Assembly (NCBI GenBank): GCA_019244055.1
Contig: JAFATG010000124.1
Span: forward strand, 1 to 37,156
DNA length: 37,156 nt
Direction of reading: 5' to 3'
Source of the DNA: Acidobacteriaceae bacterium
Lineage (GTDB): Bacteria; Acidobacteriota; Terriglobia; Bryobacterales; Bryobacteraceae
Shown here: positions 7,915-17,815 of the stretch, in pieces
How the letters are laid out: every line of letters begins with the position of its first letter
How positions within the stretch are numbered: position 1 is the stretch's first letter
Made by a program: the position numbers and the translations under genes
The notes under the pieces: model-generated
The model's input: the letters and a program-made list of their open reading frames with translations, nothing else
Told to the model about the DNA's origin: nothing
Database searches by the model: none

Positions 7915-10377
7915 TCAGCTCTGCCGCAGCGCCGTAGCCGGATCCACTTGCGTTGCCCGAGTAGCCGGCCACCAGACCGCGAGGACTGCACTGACGAGGA
8001 GCACCATCGGGATCGTCGCGAAAACGAGTGGATCCCATGCAGTGATGCCGAAAAGGAAACCGGATATTTGCTTGGCGAGCGCGAACGCTCCTCCCATGCC
8101 AAACAGGAGACCGAACAACGCGAATGTGATTCCTTGCCGCATGACCATAGCGCGCACATTGCCACGTTCCGCACCGAGTGCCATGCGAATGCCGATTTCC
8201 TGGGTGCGCTGCTCGACTGAATAAGCCATCAGACCATAGATGCCAATTGCTGCAAGCAACAACGACACGCCGCCGAAGACGCTCATCAGAAGCATATGGA
8301 AGCGTTCGCGCGAGGTCGAACGCCTCACGACTTCAGTCATCGCGCGAATGTCGGTTACCGGAAGCCCAGTGCTCTGCCGGAGTTGTTCTTCCACGGCGGC
8401 GCGCAGGTCCATCGGTTCGCCGCGAGTGCGAATCACCCATGAAATAGGCCTGATATTTGAATTCAGCGCCTGAATGGCATCGGTTAGCTGCCCGGTTGGG
8501 ACATACATTTCCGGTTGCGGATCTTGATTCAGAGCTCCATCTCTTTGGTCGGAAACAACGCCAATGATCTGCCGTGCCGGTTCAGCATCGAATTCGGGCA
8601 TCATTCCTTTGCCGATCACGATGCGGTCCTGAAGAGGATCGCTCTTCTGCCAATAACGCCTCGCCATGGATTCGTTAATCATGACCACGGGAGCGCCAGC
8701 ATGACTGTCGCGTTCGGTGAACGATCGCCCACGAATTACGTGAATGCGAAATACTTCAAAAAACCCCGGGGAAACTGACTTAAATCCGCCACCGCCGTTG
8801 AAGGGGCCGCCTTGCAATGGACGGCCCAATATTCGGAAACCGATTCCATAGCCGCCTTCAAGGGGCACGCAACAGGTGGCGCTGGCCATCTCCACACCGG
8901 GCAGAGCATTCAGCCGTTGCGTTGCCTGCTGAATGAGTTGCTCGACAGCAAGACTCGTGGAGAGCGTTTTTCCGGAGAGCGACATGCGCATAGTTAAGAC
9001 GTGGTGTGTGTCGAAGCCTGGCTTCACTGCGTAAATGGCTGCAGCCGTTCGGATGAGCAAACCGGCTCCCACCAGGAGAATGACAGCGAGGGCGACCTCG
9101 GAGACCACCAGCAGCGTACGGGCTTTGTTCTGTCGGAATCCGCTGCCGGAGCGATTTGCACCCTCTCTGATACTTGTATTCAGGTCCGCGCGGGCTGAGT
9201 GCCAGGCCGGGAACAACCCGAAAAAGAGGCTGGTAAGCAGAGTAATAAGGATCGTGAACACGAGCACGCGCCAATCGAGCGTGACCATCGAACCATCTGT
9301 ACCGACGCGCGGTAAGCCGGCGGTGTTAACCGAGAGCAGCGCCCGGATGCTGATCAGCCCCAACCCGAGCCCGAGGAGCGCGCCGGCGGCGGCCAATAGA
9401 AGACTCTCAGTGAGTAGTTGGCGAACGATTCTGAAGCGGCCGGCGCCCAGCGCGGCCCTGATTGCGATTTCCCGTTTTCGCACTTCGGCCCTAGCGAGTA
9501 ATAGGTTTGCTACATTTGCGCAGGCAATAAGCAGCACAAATCCAACTGCGGCAGCGAGGACCCAGATGGACCTCTCAGAGCCGCGAACCAGCCCGCTTCT
9601 CAACGTCTCCGAACTGAAGCTTTCTCCTTTATCGAGACCGTTAGGAAACTTGTGACGAAACGCTGCGGCAGACGCTTCCAGGCGTGCGTTGGCCTGTTCG
9701 AAAGTTACTCCGCTCTTTAGTCTTCCGGCTGCCTGGAAAAAGTGGCCCTGATCGTTCGAATTAGGGTCGAGCTGGAAGGGAACCCATATTTCAGGAGCAT
9801 CCCCGAAGTCCTGAAAATCGAAACGTGAAGATACGACTCCGGTAATGGTATACGGTTGAGAGCCCAGCGTCATCGTTTTGCCGAGAACGTTCGGATCACC
9901 GGCGAAGCTACTCCTCCAAATGCCTTCGCTAATCACAACGACCGGTGGAGCGCCCGGTGTATCTTCTAAAGCGTTGAAAGGCCTTCCCACGACCATGGGA
10001 ACGCCAAACAGGCGAAAATAAGCCGAGCTCACGCGTTCCGAGCGAAGCTGCTTCGGAAAGTGGCCGCCGGTCCAGTTCACAACTCCGCCGGCGAACGCCG
10101 CGACGTCCTCCAGGACTTCCGTCTGCTGCGACCAATGCGCGAATTTGGCCGGTGAACCTGCAGCAAAGCTGCCCCGCGGGGTTTTCGTTTCGAGAATCAC
10201 GATCCGGTTCGCGTTCGGGAAAGGTGGCTCCTTCAGGAGGACTGTATTCACGAGAGAAAAGATTGCGGTATTGGCTCCGATGCCCAAGGCAAGAGCGATG
10301 ACGGCCGTGAGCGTAAAGGAGCCGCCTTGGGAGAATAACCGGATCCCGTGGCGAAAATCCTGAATGAGTGTATCCAT
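7915..10377 (-). CDS. Orphan ABC transporter permease, ADOP/MacB-FtsX type (copy 1)
   Basis: An 820-residue permease with duplicated MacB_PCD-FtsX architecture. An N-terminal helix ('LTAVIALALGIGANTAIFSLV') is followed by a periplasmic domain to about residue 275. An FtsX block of three helices follows ('LACANVANLLLARAEVRKREIAIRAALGAG'-like region near 280-400). A second helix near 425, a second periplasmic domain and a final FtsX block ('IGIRMALGAERGNV' region to the C-terminus) complete it. This duplicated form is the acidobacterial orphan permease type, normally encoded without an adjacent ATPase, and none is adjacent here. By family analogy it should work in mechanotransmission or export of peptides/lipids with an unlinked ATPase. 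The second copy in this window, at 24710-27127, has the same plan. Confidence 0.9.
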   Translation of the reverse strand: MDTLIQDFRHGIRLFSQGGSFTLTAVIALALGIGANTAIFSLVNTVLLKEPPFPNANRIVILETKTPRGSFAAGSPAKFAHWSQQTEVLEDVAAFAGGVVNWTGGHFPKQLRSERVSSAYFRLFGVPMVVGRPFNALEDTPGAPPVVVISEGIWRSSFAGDPNVLGKTMTLGSQPYTITGVVSSRFDFQDFGDAPEIWVPFQLDPNSNDQGHFFQAAGRLKSGVTFEQANARLEASAAAFRHKFPNGLDKGESFSSETLRSGLVRGSERSIWVLAAAVGFVLLIACANVANLLLARAEVRKREIAIRAALGAGRFRIVRQLLTESLLLAAAGALLGLGLGLISIRALLSVNTAGLPRVGTDGSMVTLDWRVLVFTILITLLTSLFFGLFPAWHSARADLNTSIREGANRSGSGFRQNKARTLLVVSEVALAVILLVGAGLLIRTAAAIYAVKPGFDTHHVLTMRMSLSGKTLSTSLAVEQLIQQATQRLNALPGVEMASATCCVPLEGGYGIGFRILGRPLQGGPFNGGGGFKSVSPGFFEVFRIHVIRGRSFTERDSHAGAPVVMINESMARRYWQKSDPLQDRIVIGKGMMPEFDAEPARQIIGVVSDQRDGALNQDPQPEMYVPTGQLTDAIQALNSNIRPISWVIRTRGEPMDLRAAVEEQLRQSTGLPVTDIRAMTEVVRRSTSRERFHMLLMSVFGGVSLLLAAIGIYGLMAYSVEQRTQEIGIRMALGAERGNVRAMVMRQGITFALFGLLFGMGGAFALAKQISGFLFGITAWDPLVFATIPMVLLVSAVLAVWWPATRATQVDPATALRQS

Positions 10378-10492
10378 GATCCTTTTGGCTCAGACGTGTT
10401 TTGGGCGTGAAAGTTCCGAAAACGCTCAATTAGGGTGGGTTCCGGCGCGCATAGATCCAGTTATCGCCTTACGCGAAGAATGATGCGTTGGT

Positions 10493-11353
10493 TTAGGCGG
10501 CTTTTTCCTCCGCCATAGTGCTCTGGATGCTCTCGCTGACGAGCTGTTCGCCGCCGGGAAGCTGCCGATTCAGCAGATTTTGACGATCAAGTTTGGCTTG
10601 GTCGATCAGAACGGCCCATCGGTGGCGTTCCTGCTGGCGTTTTTCGCGGGCTTCGCGGCGAGCTTGATCCGCTTTTTTATGCTGCTGCGAAACAAAGCCA
10701 TTTTGCTCTCTCCTCCTTTCTGCTCGGAGCTTCAGGAGATCGTTCAAGCACTTATGGAACGCGCGCTCGTGGGTGGTTTGGTAGCGCAGATAGAGCGCGA
10801 GGTGCGCGTCGTTATCGCAGCCGCCCACTTCGTTGAAACAGAACCCTTGGAGATAGAGAGCGCGTTGAGAGAGCCAGTGGTGCTCGGCCATGCGATCGAC
10901 GAGTAAGTGCTCGGTGCGAGTAGCAGGACGGTGCTCCTCGCGGAGACCGTCGAGAAGTTCTTGATAATCGTCCTCGCTTTCATAAGGCATGATTGCGAAG
11001 CGTCCAGTGAGCCCGTGGCGAAAGGCGTTGAAGGAGACGGTCTCCTTGCCCGCGGATGATCTTGGCCCGCAGGATCGCTGAGCATTCTGGCGGTTAGCGC
11101 GGAGTTGGGCGAAGGAAATGCGGCCGCTCGCTGCGGGTCGTGGTTCCCAATCGAGTTGAGTGGGGGAACTGCCTCCGCTCGCTACCGCTCGCGGTTCCGA
11201 ATGGGGGACCGCTTCCTGTGGGTGCGGCTCAGAATCGGGAAGGAGGCCGGCTTTGCGCTCGATCTTTTCGCGCAGCGCGTTGGCTTCGGCGATGAATTCG
11301 GGGGTGAATTCGTCAAGGAGTTCGGGATTCGGTTCGCTCGATCGAGGGGACAT
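10493..11353 (-). CDS. Lineage-specific hypothetical protein ('NRxNAQxSxGPR...GK' family)
   Basis: A 286-residue protein of unknown function, of a type I associate with Acidobacteriota where it tends to be multicopy. The recognisable core is 'NRQNAQRSCGPRSSAGKE' followed by 'NAFRHGLTGRF' near residues 88-118. A helical domain follows, then a very basic, Q/R-rich coiled-coil tail from about 200 to 265. The N-terminal third is low-complexity and carries two related segments ('SEPRAVASGG' and 'WEPRPAASGR') spaced 17 codons apart. They are encoded by an imperfect DNA repeat listed separately. The ATG at 11353 has AGGAGA about 5 bases upstream. No signal peptide or membrane segment is seen. The gene is divergent from the hsd locus. 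Confidence 0.75.
   Translation of the reverse strand: MSPRSSEPNPELLDEFTPEFIAEANALREKIERKAGLLPDSEPHPQEAVPHSEPRAVASGGSSPTQLDWEPRPAASGRISFAQLRANRQNAQRSCGPRSSAGKETVSFNAFRHGLTGRFAIMPYESEDDYQELLDGLREEHRPATRTEHLLVDRMAEHHWLSQRALYLQGFCFNEVGGCDNDAHLALYLRYQTTHERAFHKCLNDLLKLRAERRREQNGFVSQQHKKADQARREAREKRQQERHRWAVLIDQAKLDRQNLLNRQLPGGEQLVSESIQSTMAEEKAA
11124..11200. repeat. Imperfect in-frame repeat (two 26-bp copies) inside the hypothetical gene
   Basis: Copies at 11124-11149 and 11175-11200 match at 21 of 26 positions and start 51 bases apart, so the repeat is in frame (17 codons). On the minus strand the second copy contains GCGAGCGGTAGCGAGCGG, two GCGAGCGG octamers separated by TA. This looks like a small dispersed or REP-like element domesticated in a coding region. 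Confidence 0.5.
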
Positions 11354-11407
11354 AAGTTCTCCTGCGATGAAAGTAAATTAAAGGTGTTCTCCCGGTGTCG
11401 TGGTATC

Positions 11408-11459
11408 CGCGTAACGCGCTGTGGGCGCGAGAGAAGAAACGTATGAGTCAGCAGTGACT
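11408..11459. promoter_or_regulatory. Two small inverted repeats in the divergent hypothetical/hsdM intergenic region
   Basis: The 170-base gap between the divergent starts holds CGCGTAACGCG (11408-11418, arms of five around a central A) and AGTCA-GCAG-TGACT (11446-11459). Either could be an operator or a short hairpin for the divergent promoters. The sequence TACCATAAT at about 11496-11504 is a possible -10 region for hsdM. No function is demonstrated. Confidence 0.25.
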
Positions 11460-11523
11460 GGCAATTCTTAAGGCGTCGCGAAGGCTTATCCGATACCATA
11501 ATGAGTTCCAGTTTTCATAACGA

Positions 11524-12844
11524 ATGCTTTCCGGCGAGATCCGCAACCAAATCGACGCCATCTGGAATGTTTTCTGGACAGGCGGTATTTCCAACCCGCT
11601 CGAAGTCATCGAGCAGATCACCTATCTTCTCTTTTTGCGCCGTTTAGACGAGCTCCAGGAGCTCGAGGAGCTCAAGGCGACACGCTTGGGCAGACCGCTC
11701 GAGACGCGATTCTTTCCCGAAGGTAGGGATGACAAGGGCTGGCCCTACGAAAACCTGCGATGGTCACGTTTTAAGAACCAAGAGCCACGGGATATGTACG
11801 ACACGGTGGCCGAACATGTGTTTCCGTTTCTGCGCCAGCTTGGAGGTAATGGCACGGCTTACGCGCAGCACATGAAGGATGCGCGGTTCACCATCCCCAC
11901 GCCGGCGCTCCTCTCGAAAGTCGTCGATCTCATAGCCAAGGTCCCGATGGAGGATCGCGACACCAAAGGCGACCTCTACGAATACATGCTCAGCAAAATG
12001 CTTCGATTTCGACAACACGATGCTCCGTATCGGCAGCATGAACATGCTGCTGCATGGCGTTGAAGATCCCGACGTGCGGTACCGCGATTCGCTGGCTCAG
12101 GACCACGCGGCTGATGCCGAGACCTACTCGCTTGTGCTGGCGAATCCGCCGTTCGCCGGAGCGCTGGATTACGAAAGCACCGCCAAAGACCTGCTTGCCA
12201 TAGTCAAGACCAAGAAAACCGAGCTGCTATTTGTAGCGCTCTTTTTGCGCCTTCTCAAAACCGGCGGGCGCGCAGCGGTAATTGTGCCCGACGACGTGCT
12301 GTTCGGTTCGAGCAAAGCGCACAAGACGCTGCGCGAGCTTCTGGTCGAAGAACAGAAGCTCGATGCTGTTATTTCGCTTCCGGGAGGCGTCTTCAAGCCC
12401 TACGCGGGCGTCTCGACGGCCGTTCTGCTCTTCACCAAAACGAATTCAGGAGGCACCGATTACGTCTGGTTTTATGACATGGATGCGGACGGCTGGTCGC
12501 TCGACGACAAACGCCAGGAGCTCTTGCCGGAGGACAGGCTCGGTCCGTGCCCAGAAACGCCTCTCACGGAAGACGAACATTCGAAGAATAATCTTCCCGA
12601 TGTGCTGACGCGTTGGGCCAATCGCGAGACGAGCGAGCGCGAACGCCCGCGCACAGCGCAGAGCTTTTGCGTTCCGAAAGACGACATCAAGGCGAACAGC
12701 TACGATCTCAGCATTAACCGATACAAAGAGGTTGTGCATGAAGAGACCGAGCATATTCCGCCGCAGCAAATACTTGCTGAGTTGATGCAACTAGAGCGGG
12801 AGATTGAGAGCGGCTTGCGAGAGTTGGAGGGAATGCTCGCGTAA
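11524..12844 (+). pseudogene. hsdM: Type I restriction-modification methyltransferase subunit with internal deletion and frameshift
   Basis: The first frame (11524 to about 12001) gives a normal HsdM N-terminus: 'NPLEVIEQITYLLFLRRLDE' and 'GDLYEYMLSK'. The second frame (from about 12003) resumes with 'FDFDNTMLRIGSMNMLLHG' and includes the catalytic 'ANPPF' motif IV. It then runs through 'SLPGGVFKPYAGVSTAVLLF' to the stop at 12842-12844. In intact HsdM proteins the two pieces are separated by roughly 70-75 residues holding the 'G-Q-F-x-T-P-R' segment and the SAM-binding 'DPACGTxGF' motif I. Those residues are absent here in every frame, and the join also changes frame. The product cannot be a working methyltransferase unless the sequence is wrong. 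The stop overlaps the hsdS ATG (TAATG). Confidence 0.88.
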
Positions 12845-13995
12845 TGAACCGGGTAATTGCATCGGCTCACTATCCGATAAGGCCGCTTGGGGCTGTCGCA
12901 GAGTTCCTCGATAGCAGGCGCGTCCCCGTCAAAGATTCGAAACGCCTTCCTGGGCCTTACCCGTATTACGGCGCAAATGGCCAAGTTGGTACGATTGACG
13001 GCTATCTTTTCGATGAGCCTTTGGTTCTCCTCGCGGAGGACGGTGGGTTCTTCGATGCACCTCATCGGGGAATTGCATATGCGGTTCGCGGGAAAACCTG
13101 GGTGAATAACCATGCGCACGTACTTCGACCTCGAGAGGCTGTCGACCTACGTTATCTCTTCCGCGTGCTTGAGAACTACGACGTCACACCATTCATTAGT
13201 GGCACGACACGTAGCAAGCTTACCCAGCAGGGAGCATCTCGAATTCCGATCCCCCTCCCGCCGCTTTCTGAACAGGGGCGAATCGCGGCCATTCTCGATC
13301 AGGCAGACGCGGTCCGCTTGAAGCGCAATGAAGCGCTCGAAAAAGCGGACGCAACAATCGAGGCCGTTTTCAGAAATATGTTCGATGCACCAGGTACAAA
13401 GTGGCCTGAGGTCCCGATATCGGATCTGGCAACAAACATCAGAACAGGCCCGTTTGGCAGCCAGCTACTTCATTCCGAGTTCAAAGAGTCAGGCATCGCC
13501 GTACTTGGAATCGACAACGCAGTGCAAAACAAATTTGTCTGGGCGCGTCCCCGGTATATCAACGAGCGGAAGTTCCAACAGCTGAGGCGCTATGCGGTTC
13601 ATCCGGGCGACGTCCTAATCACAATCATGGGAACGTGCGGTCGATGTGCCGTGGTGCCACAAGACATCCCGACCGCAATAAACACAAAGCACCTTTGCTG
13701 CATATCTCTCGATCAGGCAAGATGTCTGCCAGCGTACCTACATTCCTGCTTCTTAATGCATCCCAGTGTGTTGCGGCGACTCGGTATCCACGAGCGGGGG
13801 GCAGTCATGCCGGGCCTGAACATGCAAATCATCAAAGAACTTCCGATCCCGTTGCCACCGCTTCACCTACAAGGGAAGTTCTCGTCCCTTGCCGTTCGGC
13901 TCGAGTCCGGAATGGAGCTTCGAAGGGAATCATTCGCCAAACTGAACGCGCTCTTCCAATCCCTCCAATACCGCGCGTTCCGAGGTGAACTTTAG
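12844..13995 (+). CDS. hsdS: Type I restriction-modification specificity subunit
   Basis: A 383-residue HsdS that would choose the bipartite target sequence for the methylase/restriction complex. It shows the usual two-repeat plan. The first target-recognition domain covers about residues 1-140. A conserved spacer follows ('IPLPPLSEQGRIAAILDQAD' then a helix through 'EAVFRNMF'). The second recognition domain begins near 'WPEVPISDLATNIRTGPFGS', and a second conserved region ('IPLPPLHLQGKF' to 'LNALFQSLQYRAF') closes the protein. The frame is intact, unlike hsdM and hsdR. It starts on the hsdM stop (one-base overlap), and hsdR begins directly after its stop, so the three were one operon. Target sequence cannot be predicted. 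Confidence 0.9.
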   Translation: MNRVIASAHYPIRPLGAVAEFLDSRRVPVKDSKRLPGPYPYYGANGQVGTIDGYLFDEPLVLLAEDGGFFDAPHRGIAYAVRGKTWVNNHAHVLRPREAVDLRYLFRVLENYDVTPFISGTTRSKLTQQGASRIPIPLPPLSEQGRIAAILDQADAVRLKRNEALEKADATIEAVFRNMFDAPGTKWPEVPISDLATNIRTGPFGSQLLHSEFKESGIAVLGIDNAVQNKFVWARPRYINERKFQQLRRYAVHPGDVLITIMGTCGRCAVVPQDIPTAINTKHLCCISLDQARCLPAYLHSCFLMHPSVLRRLGIHERGAVMPGLNMQIIKELPIPLPPLHLQGKFSSLAVRLESGMELRRESFAKLNALFQSLQYRAFRGEL

Positions 13996-16900
13996 ATGCC
14001 GCACTTCGGCTTCCTGCAAGCGGAATGGAAAGACATCTTCACTGCCGCCGCGAAAGCCGAATTGAACACGCTGCCCGATCCCCGCACCGGATGCTTCTAC
14101 GCCCGTCGTGCGCTCGAACTTGCAGTTGCGTGGCTCTATAAGGCTGATAAGAGTCTCAAGGCTCCATACGACGACAACCTTAGCGCGCTGCTCAACGAAC
14201 CTACTTTTCGCACTCTGATCGGCCAGGATCGATACACCAAGGCCCGCATCATAAAAGAACTCGGCAATGAGGCTGTCCACAGCCACGTACCGATTACACC
14301 GGCGCAATCGATTGAGGCTCTGCGCGAACTTTTCCATTTCTGCTATTGGCTCGGAAGAACTTACGCGCGGACAGCCGCAGGGCGCCCCGCGCCGGGACTT
14401 AAATTCGATCCCAACCGGCTTCCAAAGACATCGCCCATCCCGCCGCAGACGGCGGCGCAACTCGCCAGGCAGGCGGAAGAGATCGCCCAGCGCGATGCGG
14501 AGCTGAAACTGCGCCAGCAGAAGCTCGATGAGTTCGCGGTCGAAACCCAGCAGCTCAACGAAGAGCTCGCCCGCCTTCGAGCCGACATAGCGGAAGCGAA
14601 ACGGGCCAACCAGTCCGTCCCAGATACTCACGACTATTCGGAAACCGAAACCCGCGACGCCTTTATCGACCTGCTGCTGCGAGAGGCCGGATGGAAGCTC
14701 GCCGACACGCGCGACCGGGAATTTCCAATCACCGGGATGCCCAACGAGTCAGGAACCGGCTGGGTAGATTATGTTCTCTGGGGCAAAGATGGCCGCCCGC
14801 TGGCGCTGGTCGAGGCGAAGCGGACCAAGCGTTCTATCGAAGAAGGCCGACAGAAAGCGAAGCTCTATGCCGATTGCCTGGAAAAGCAGTTCGGGCAGCG
14901 ACCGATTATTTACTTAAGCAACGGCTATGAACACGAGATCTGGGACGATACGCAATACCCCTCGCGTCCCGTGCAGGGATTCCGGACACAAGATGAACTC
15001 GAACTTCTCTTCCAGCGCCGGACCACTCACCGCCCGCTGCATGAGATCGAAATCGATCGCAAGATTGTGGACCGGTATTACCAGGAGCGCGCGATTCGCA
15101 AAATCGCCGAGGCGTTCGAAACGAAGCACGTTCGCCGCGCGCTTCTCGTCATGGCAACGGGAGCCGGCAAGACCCGGACCGTCATAGGGCTTGTCGATCT
15201 GCTGCTTCGGGCTAACTGGATCAAACGGGTTCTCTTTCTGGCCGATCGCGTAGCGCTCGTAAACCAGGCGGTAAGCGCGTTCAAGAAGCACCTGCCCTCA
15301 TCAGCGCCGGTCAACCTCGTTACCGAGAAGAACGTGGACGGGCGAGTTTATGTCTCGACGTATCCGACGATGCTGGGCTTAATTGAGGAAGCCCAGGATG
15401 GCGAGCGCCGCTTCGGCCCTGGTTATTTCGATCTGGTCATCATCGACGAAGCCCACCGTTCGGTGTACCAGCGGTACGGGGCCATTTTCGAGTATTTCGA
15501 TTCGCTGCTTGTGGGACTCACGGCGACGCCGCGGGATGAGACTGACCGCGATACTTACAAGCTCTTCCATTTGGAACCGGGTGTTCCCACAGACGCGTAC
15601 GAACTCACGGACGCCGTAGCCGACGGATATCTGGTGCCGGCCCGCTCCGTTTCGATGGCGTTGAAGTTTCCGCTTGAAGGCATCCACTACAACGACCTCA
15701 CGGAGGAAGAGAAGCGCGAATGGGACGAGATTGAATGGGACGAAGATCCCGAAGCTCCCAAACCGGACCGTGTCGAAGGAGGCCGTCAACAGGTGGCTGT
15801 TTAATGAAGACACCGTGGATAAGGTTCTCGAGACGCTGATGCTAAGGGGCAGCGTGTCGCCGGGGGCGACCGGCTCGGGAAGACGATCATTTTTGCAAAG
15901 AACAACGATCATGCGGTTTTCATCGCGAAGCGTTTCGACGCAAATTACCCGCAGTACGGCGGCCAGTTCGCACGCGTGGTCACTTTCAAGACCGAATACG
16001 CCCAGAGCCTGATTGACAGCTTCTCAAAACCGGAGGCGATGCCGCACATCGCGATATCGGTGGACATGCTGGATACAGGTATCGATGTGCCCGAAGTCGT
16101 CAATCTGGTGTTCTTCAAGCTGGTCCGCTCGAAGACGAAATTCTGGCAGATGGTGGGACGCGGAACACGTCTGCGGCAGGATCTTTTCGGCCCGGGCGAA
16201 GATAAACAGTTCTTCTACATATTCGATTTCTGCGGGAATCTCGAATACTTCAAGGAAAACCCGGAAGCGGTGGATTCCAGCCTCAGCATGCCGCTCGGCA
16301 AGCGCCTATTCGTTCTGCGACTCGAACTGATGGATGAGCTCGACAAGGCGGAGCCGAAACGATATCCGGAACTGCGAGCCGCGACGGCTGAACTGTTGCG
16401 CGCAGAAGTCGCCGCCATGAACGTGAATAACTTCATCGTGAGGCCGCACCGGCGGCTTGTGGAGCACTACGCCGAAGCGGCCGCATGGGAGTCGCTGTCG
16501 ATAGAGAATCGTTCAGAACTCGAAAAGAACGTGGCCGGGTTGCCGTCGGAGCTGATTGACAACGATCAGGACGCGAAGCAGTTCGATGCTCTGACGCTGC
16601 GGCTCCAGTTGGCCGTACTGCGGGCCGAACCGCAGTTTTCCACGCTCCGCATGCAAGTTGAACAAATTGCGGGCCTGTTATCGGAAAAGGCAAACATCCC
16701 GATGGTGCGGGCGCAGATGCCGCTCATAGAGGATCTGCAAACGGACGCTTTTTGGCAAGACGTAACGCCCACGATCCTGGAACGGGTCCGCAAGGACCTT
16801 CGGGCTCTTATTAAGCTCATCGAAAAGGTAGGACGTAAGCCTGTCTTCACGAGCTTTGAGGACGAGCTCGGCACCGAGGCCGAAATCGCATTTGCTCAAT

Positions 16901-17385
16901 TCACACCCGGCATCGATTTTCAGCGATTCCGAGCCAAAGCGCGGCACTTCCTACGGGAGCATCAAGACATACCTGTGGTTCGCAAGCTGCGTAGCGTGGA
17001 GCCTCTAACGGCGGCCGACCTGCAGGAAATTGAACGCCTCTTGATAACGGAGGGCATCGGCAGCGAGCGCGACCTCGCTCACGCGAAGGAGGTCAGCCAC
17101 GGGTTGGGCTTGTTCCTGCGCTCTCTCGCCGGCGTGGATCGGGTAGCCGCAAAGGCCGCGTTCAACGACTTCCTGAATGGCCGTACGCCGACTGCGAACC
17201 AGATTGAGTTTCTGAACATGATCATCGACCATGTGGCGGATCGGGGCTTTCTCGACCCTGAACTTTTGTATGCTTCCCCGTTTATCGACATCAGCGCGAA
17301 GGGTGTTGATGGAATTTTCCCGCCGGAGGAGGTCAATGCGCTGTTTGCTGTCCTTCAGAATCTCAAGGCAAGTGCCGCGGTATAG
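13996..17385 (+). pseudogene. hsdR: Type I restriction enzyme R subunit with two compensating frameshifts
   Basis: The protein would be about 1130 residues. Domains in order: an N-terminal DUF4145-like helical domain (about 1-125); a coiled coil (about 150-205); the HsdR_N nuclease core with 'GWVDYVLWG' and 'ALVEAKRTKR'; DEAD-like helicase motifs 'MATGAGKTRT' (Walker A) and 'VIIDEAHRS'. After the lesion come 'SVDMLDTGIDVPEVVN', 'QMVGRGTRLRQD' and an EcoEI-type C-terminal domain. At about 15778 the reading shifts +1: an extra G after the codons for 'PDRVE' restores 'EAVNRWLFNEDTVDKVLE'. At about 15840 it shifts back, resuming 'VAGGDRLGKTIIFAKN' in the original frame. Unshifted translation stops at 15804. 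These are real indels or assembly errors; if real the gene is dead. Confidence 0.9.
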
Positions 17386-17476
17386 CGTGTGGTGAACGTG
17401 GTGTGGTGTTCGGGAATGTCTTCTGCACGCGCTGTTGTTTGCGCTGTCTTCGATGAGATCGCCCCGCAGGAGACCC

Positions 17477-17815
17477 ATGCCGGCGCATAGCAATACCCGA
17501 TCCGTCCAGCGCGATATCAAACGGATGGTTCAGCGGATCGTCAATCAGTTCCATCCCGAGCGTGTGATTCTCTTTGGTTCTCACGCACGCGGAGAAGCGG
17601 GCCCGGATAGTGATGTGGATCTATTGATCGTGATGCCGGTGGACGGGCAGAAGCGTAAGATGCAGGTTCAGATTCGAGTAGCCCTGCACGACATCCGCGT
17701 TCCGAAAGACATTATCGTTACTACGCCCGAGGACTTCGAATGGCGCAAGGAAGTCCCAGGCACGATCGAGTACCCCGCCGTGAAGGAAGGAAAAGTCCTG
17801 TATGTCCGATCCTGA
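17477..17815 (+). CDS. MNT-type minimal nucleotidyltransferase
   Basis: A 112-residue protein of the DNA polymerase beta-like nucleotidyltransferase superfamily. It has the signature 'FGSHARGEAGPDSDVDLLIV' (GS followed by DxD). I chose ATG 17477 because AGGAG lies 4 bases upstream; a longer TTG start at 17435 has no such site. Proteins of this size usually pair with a HEPN partner as a toxin-antitoxin-like module, where the MNT adenylylates the toxin. Here no HEPN gene follows; the next frame begins at 17802 and resembles a PQQ-propeller remnant. It therefore looks like an orphan or relic of a module. It lies 90 bases after hsdR, in keeping with a defence-island setting. Confidence 0.82.
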   Translation: MPAHSNTRSVQRDIKRMVQRIVNQFHPERVILFGSHARGEAGPDSDVDLLIVMPVDGQKRKMQVQIRVALHDIRVPKDIIVTTPEDFEWRKEVPGTIEYPAVKEGKVLYVRS

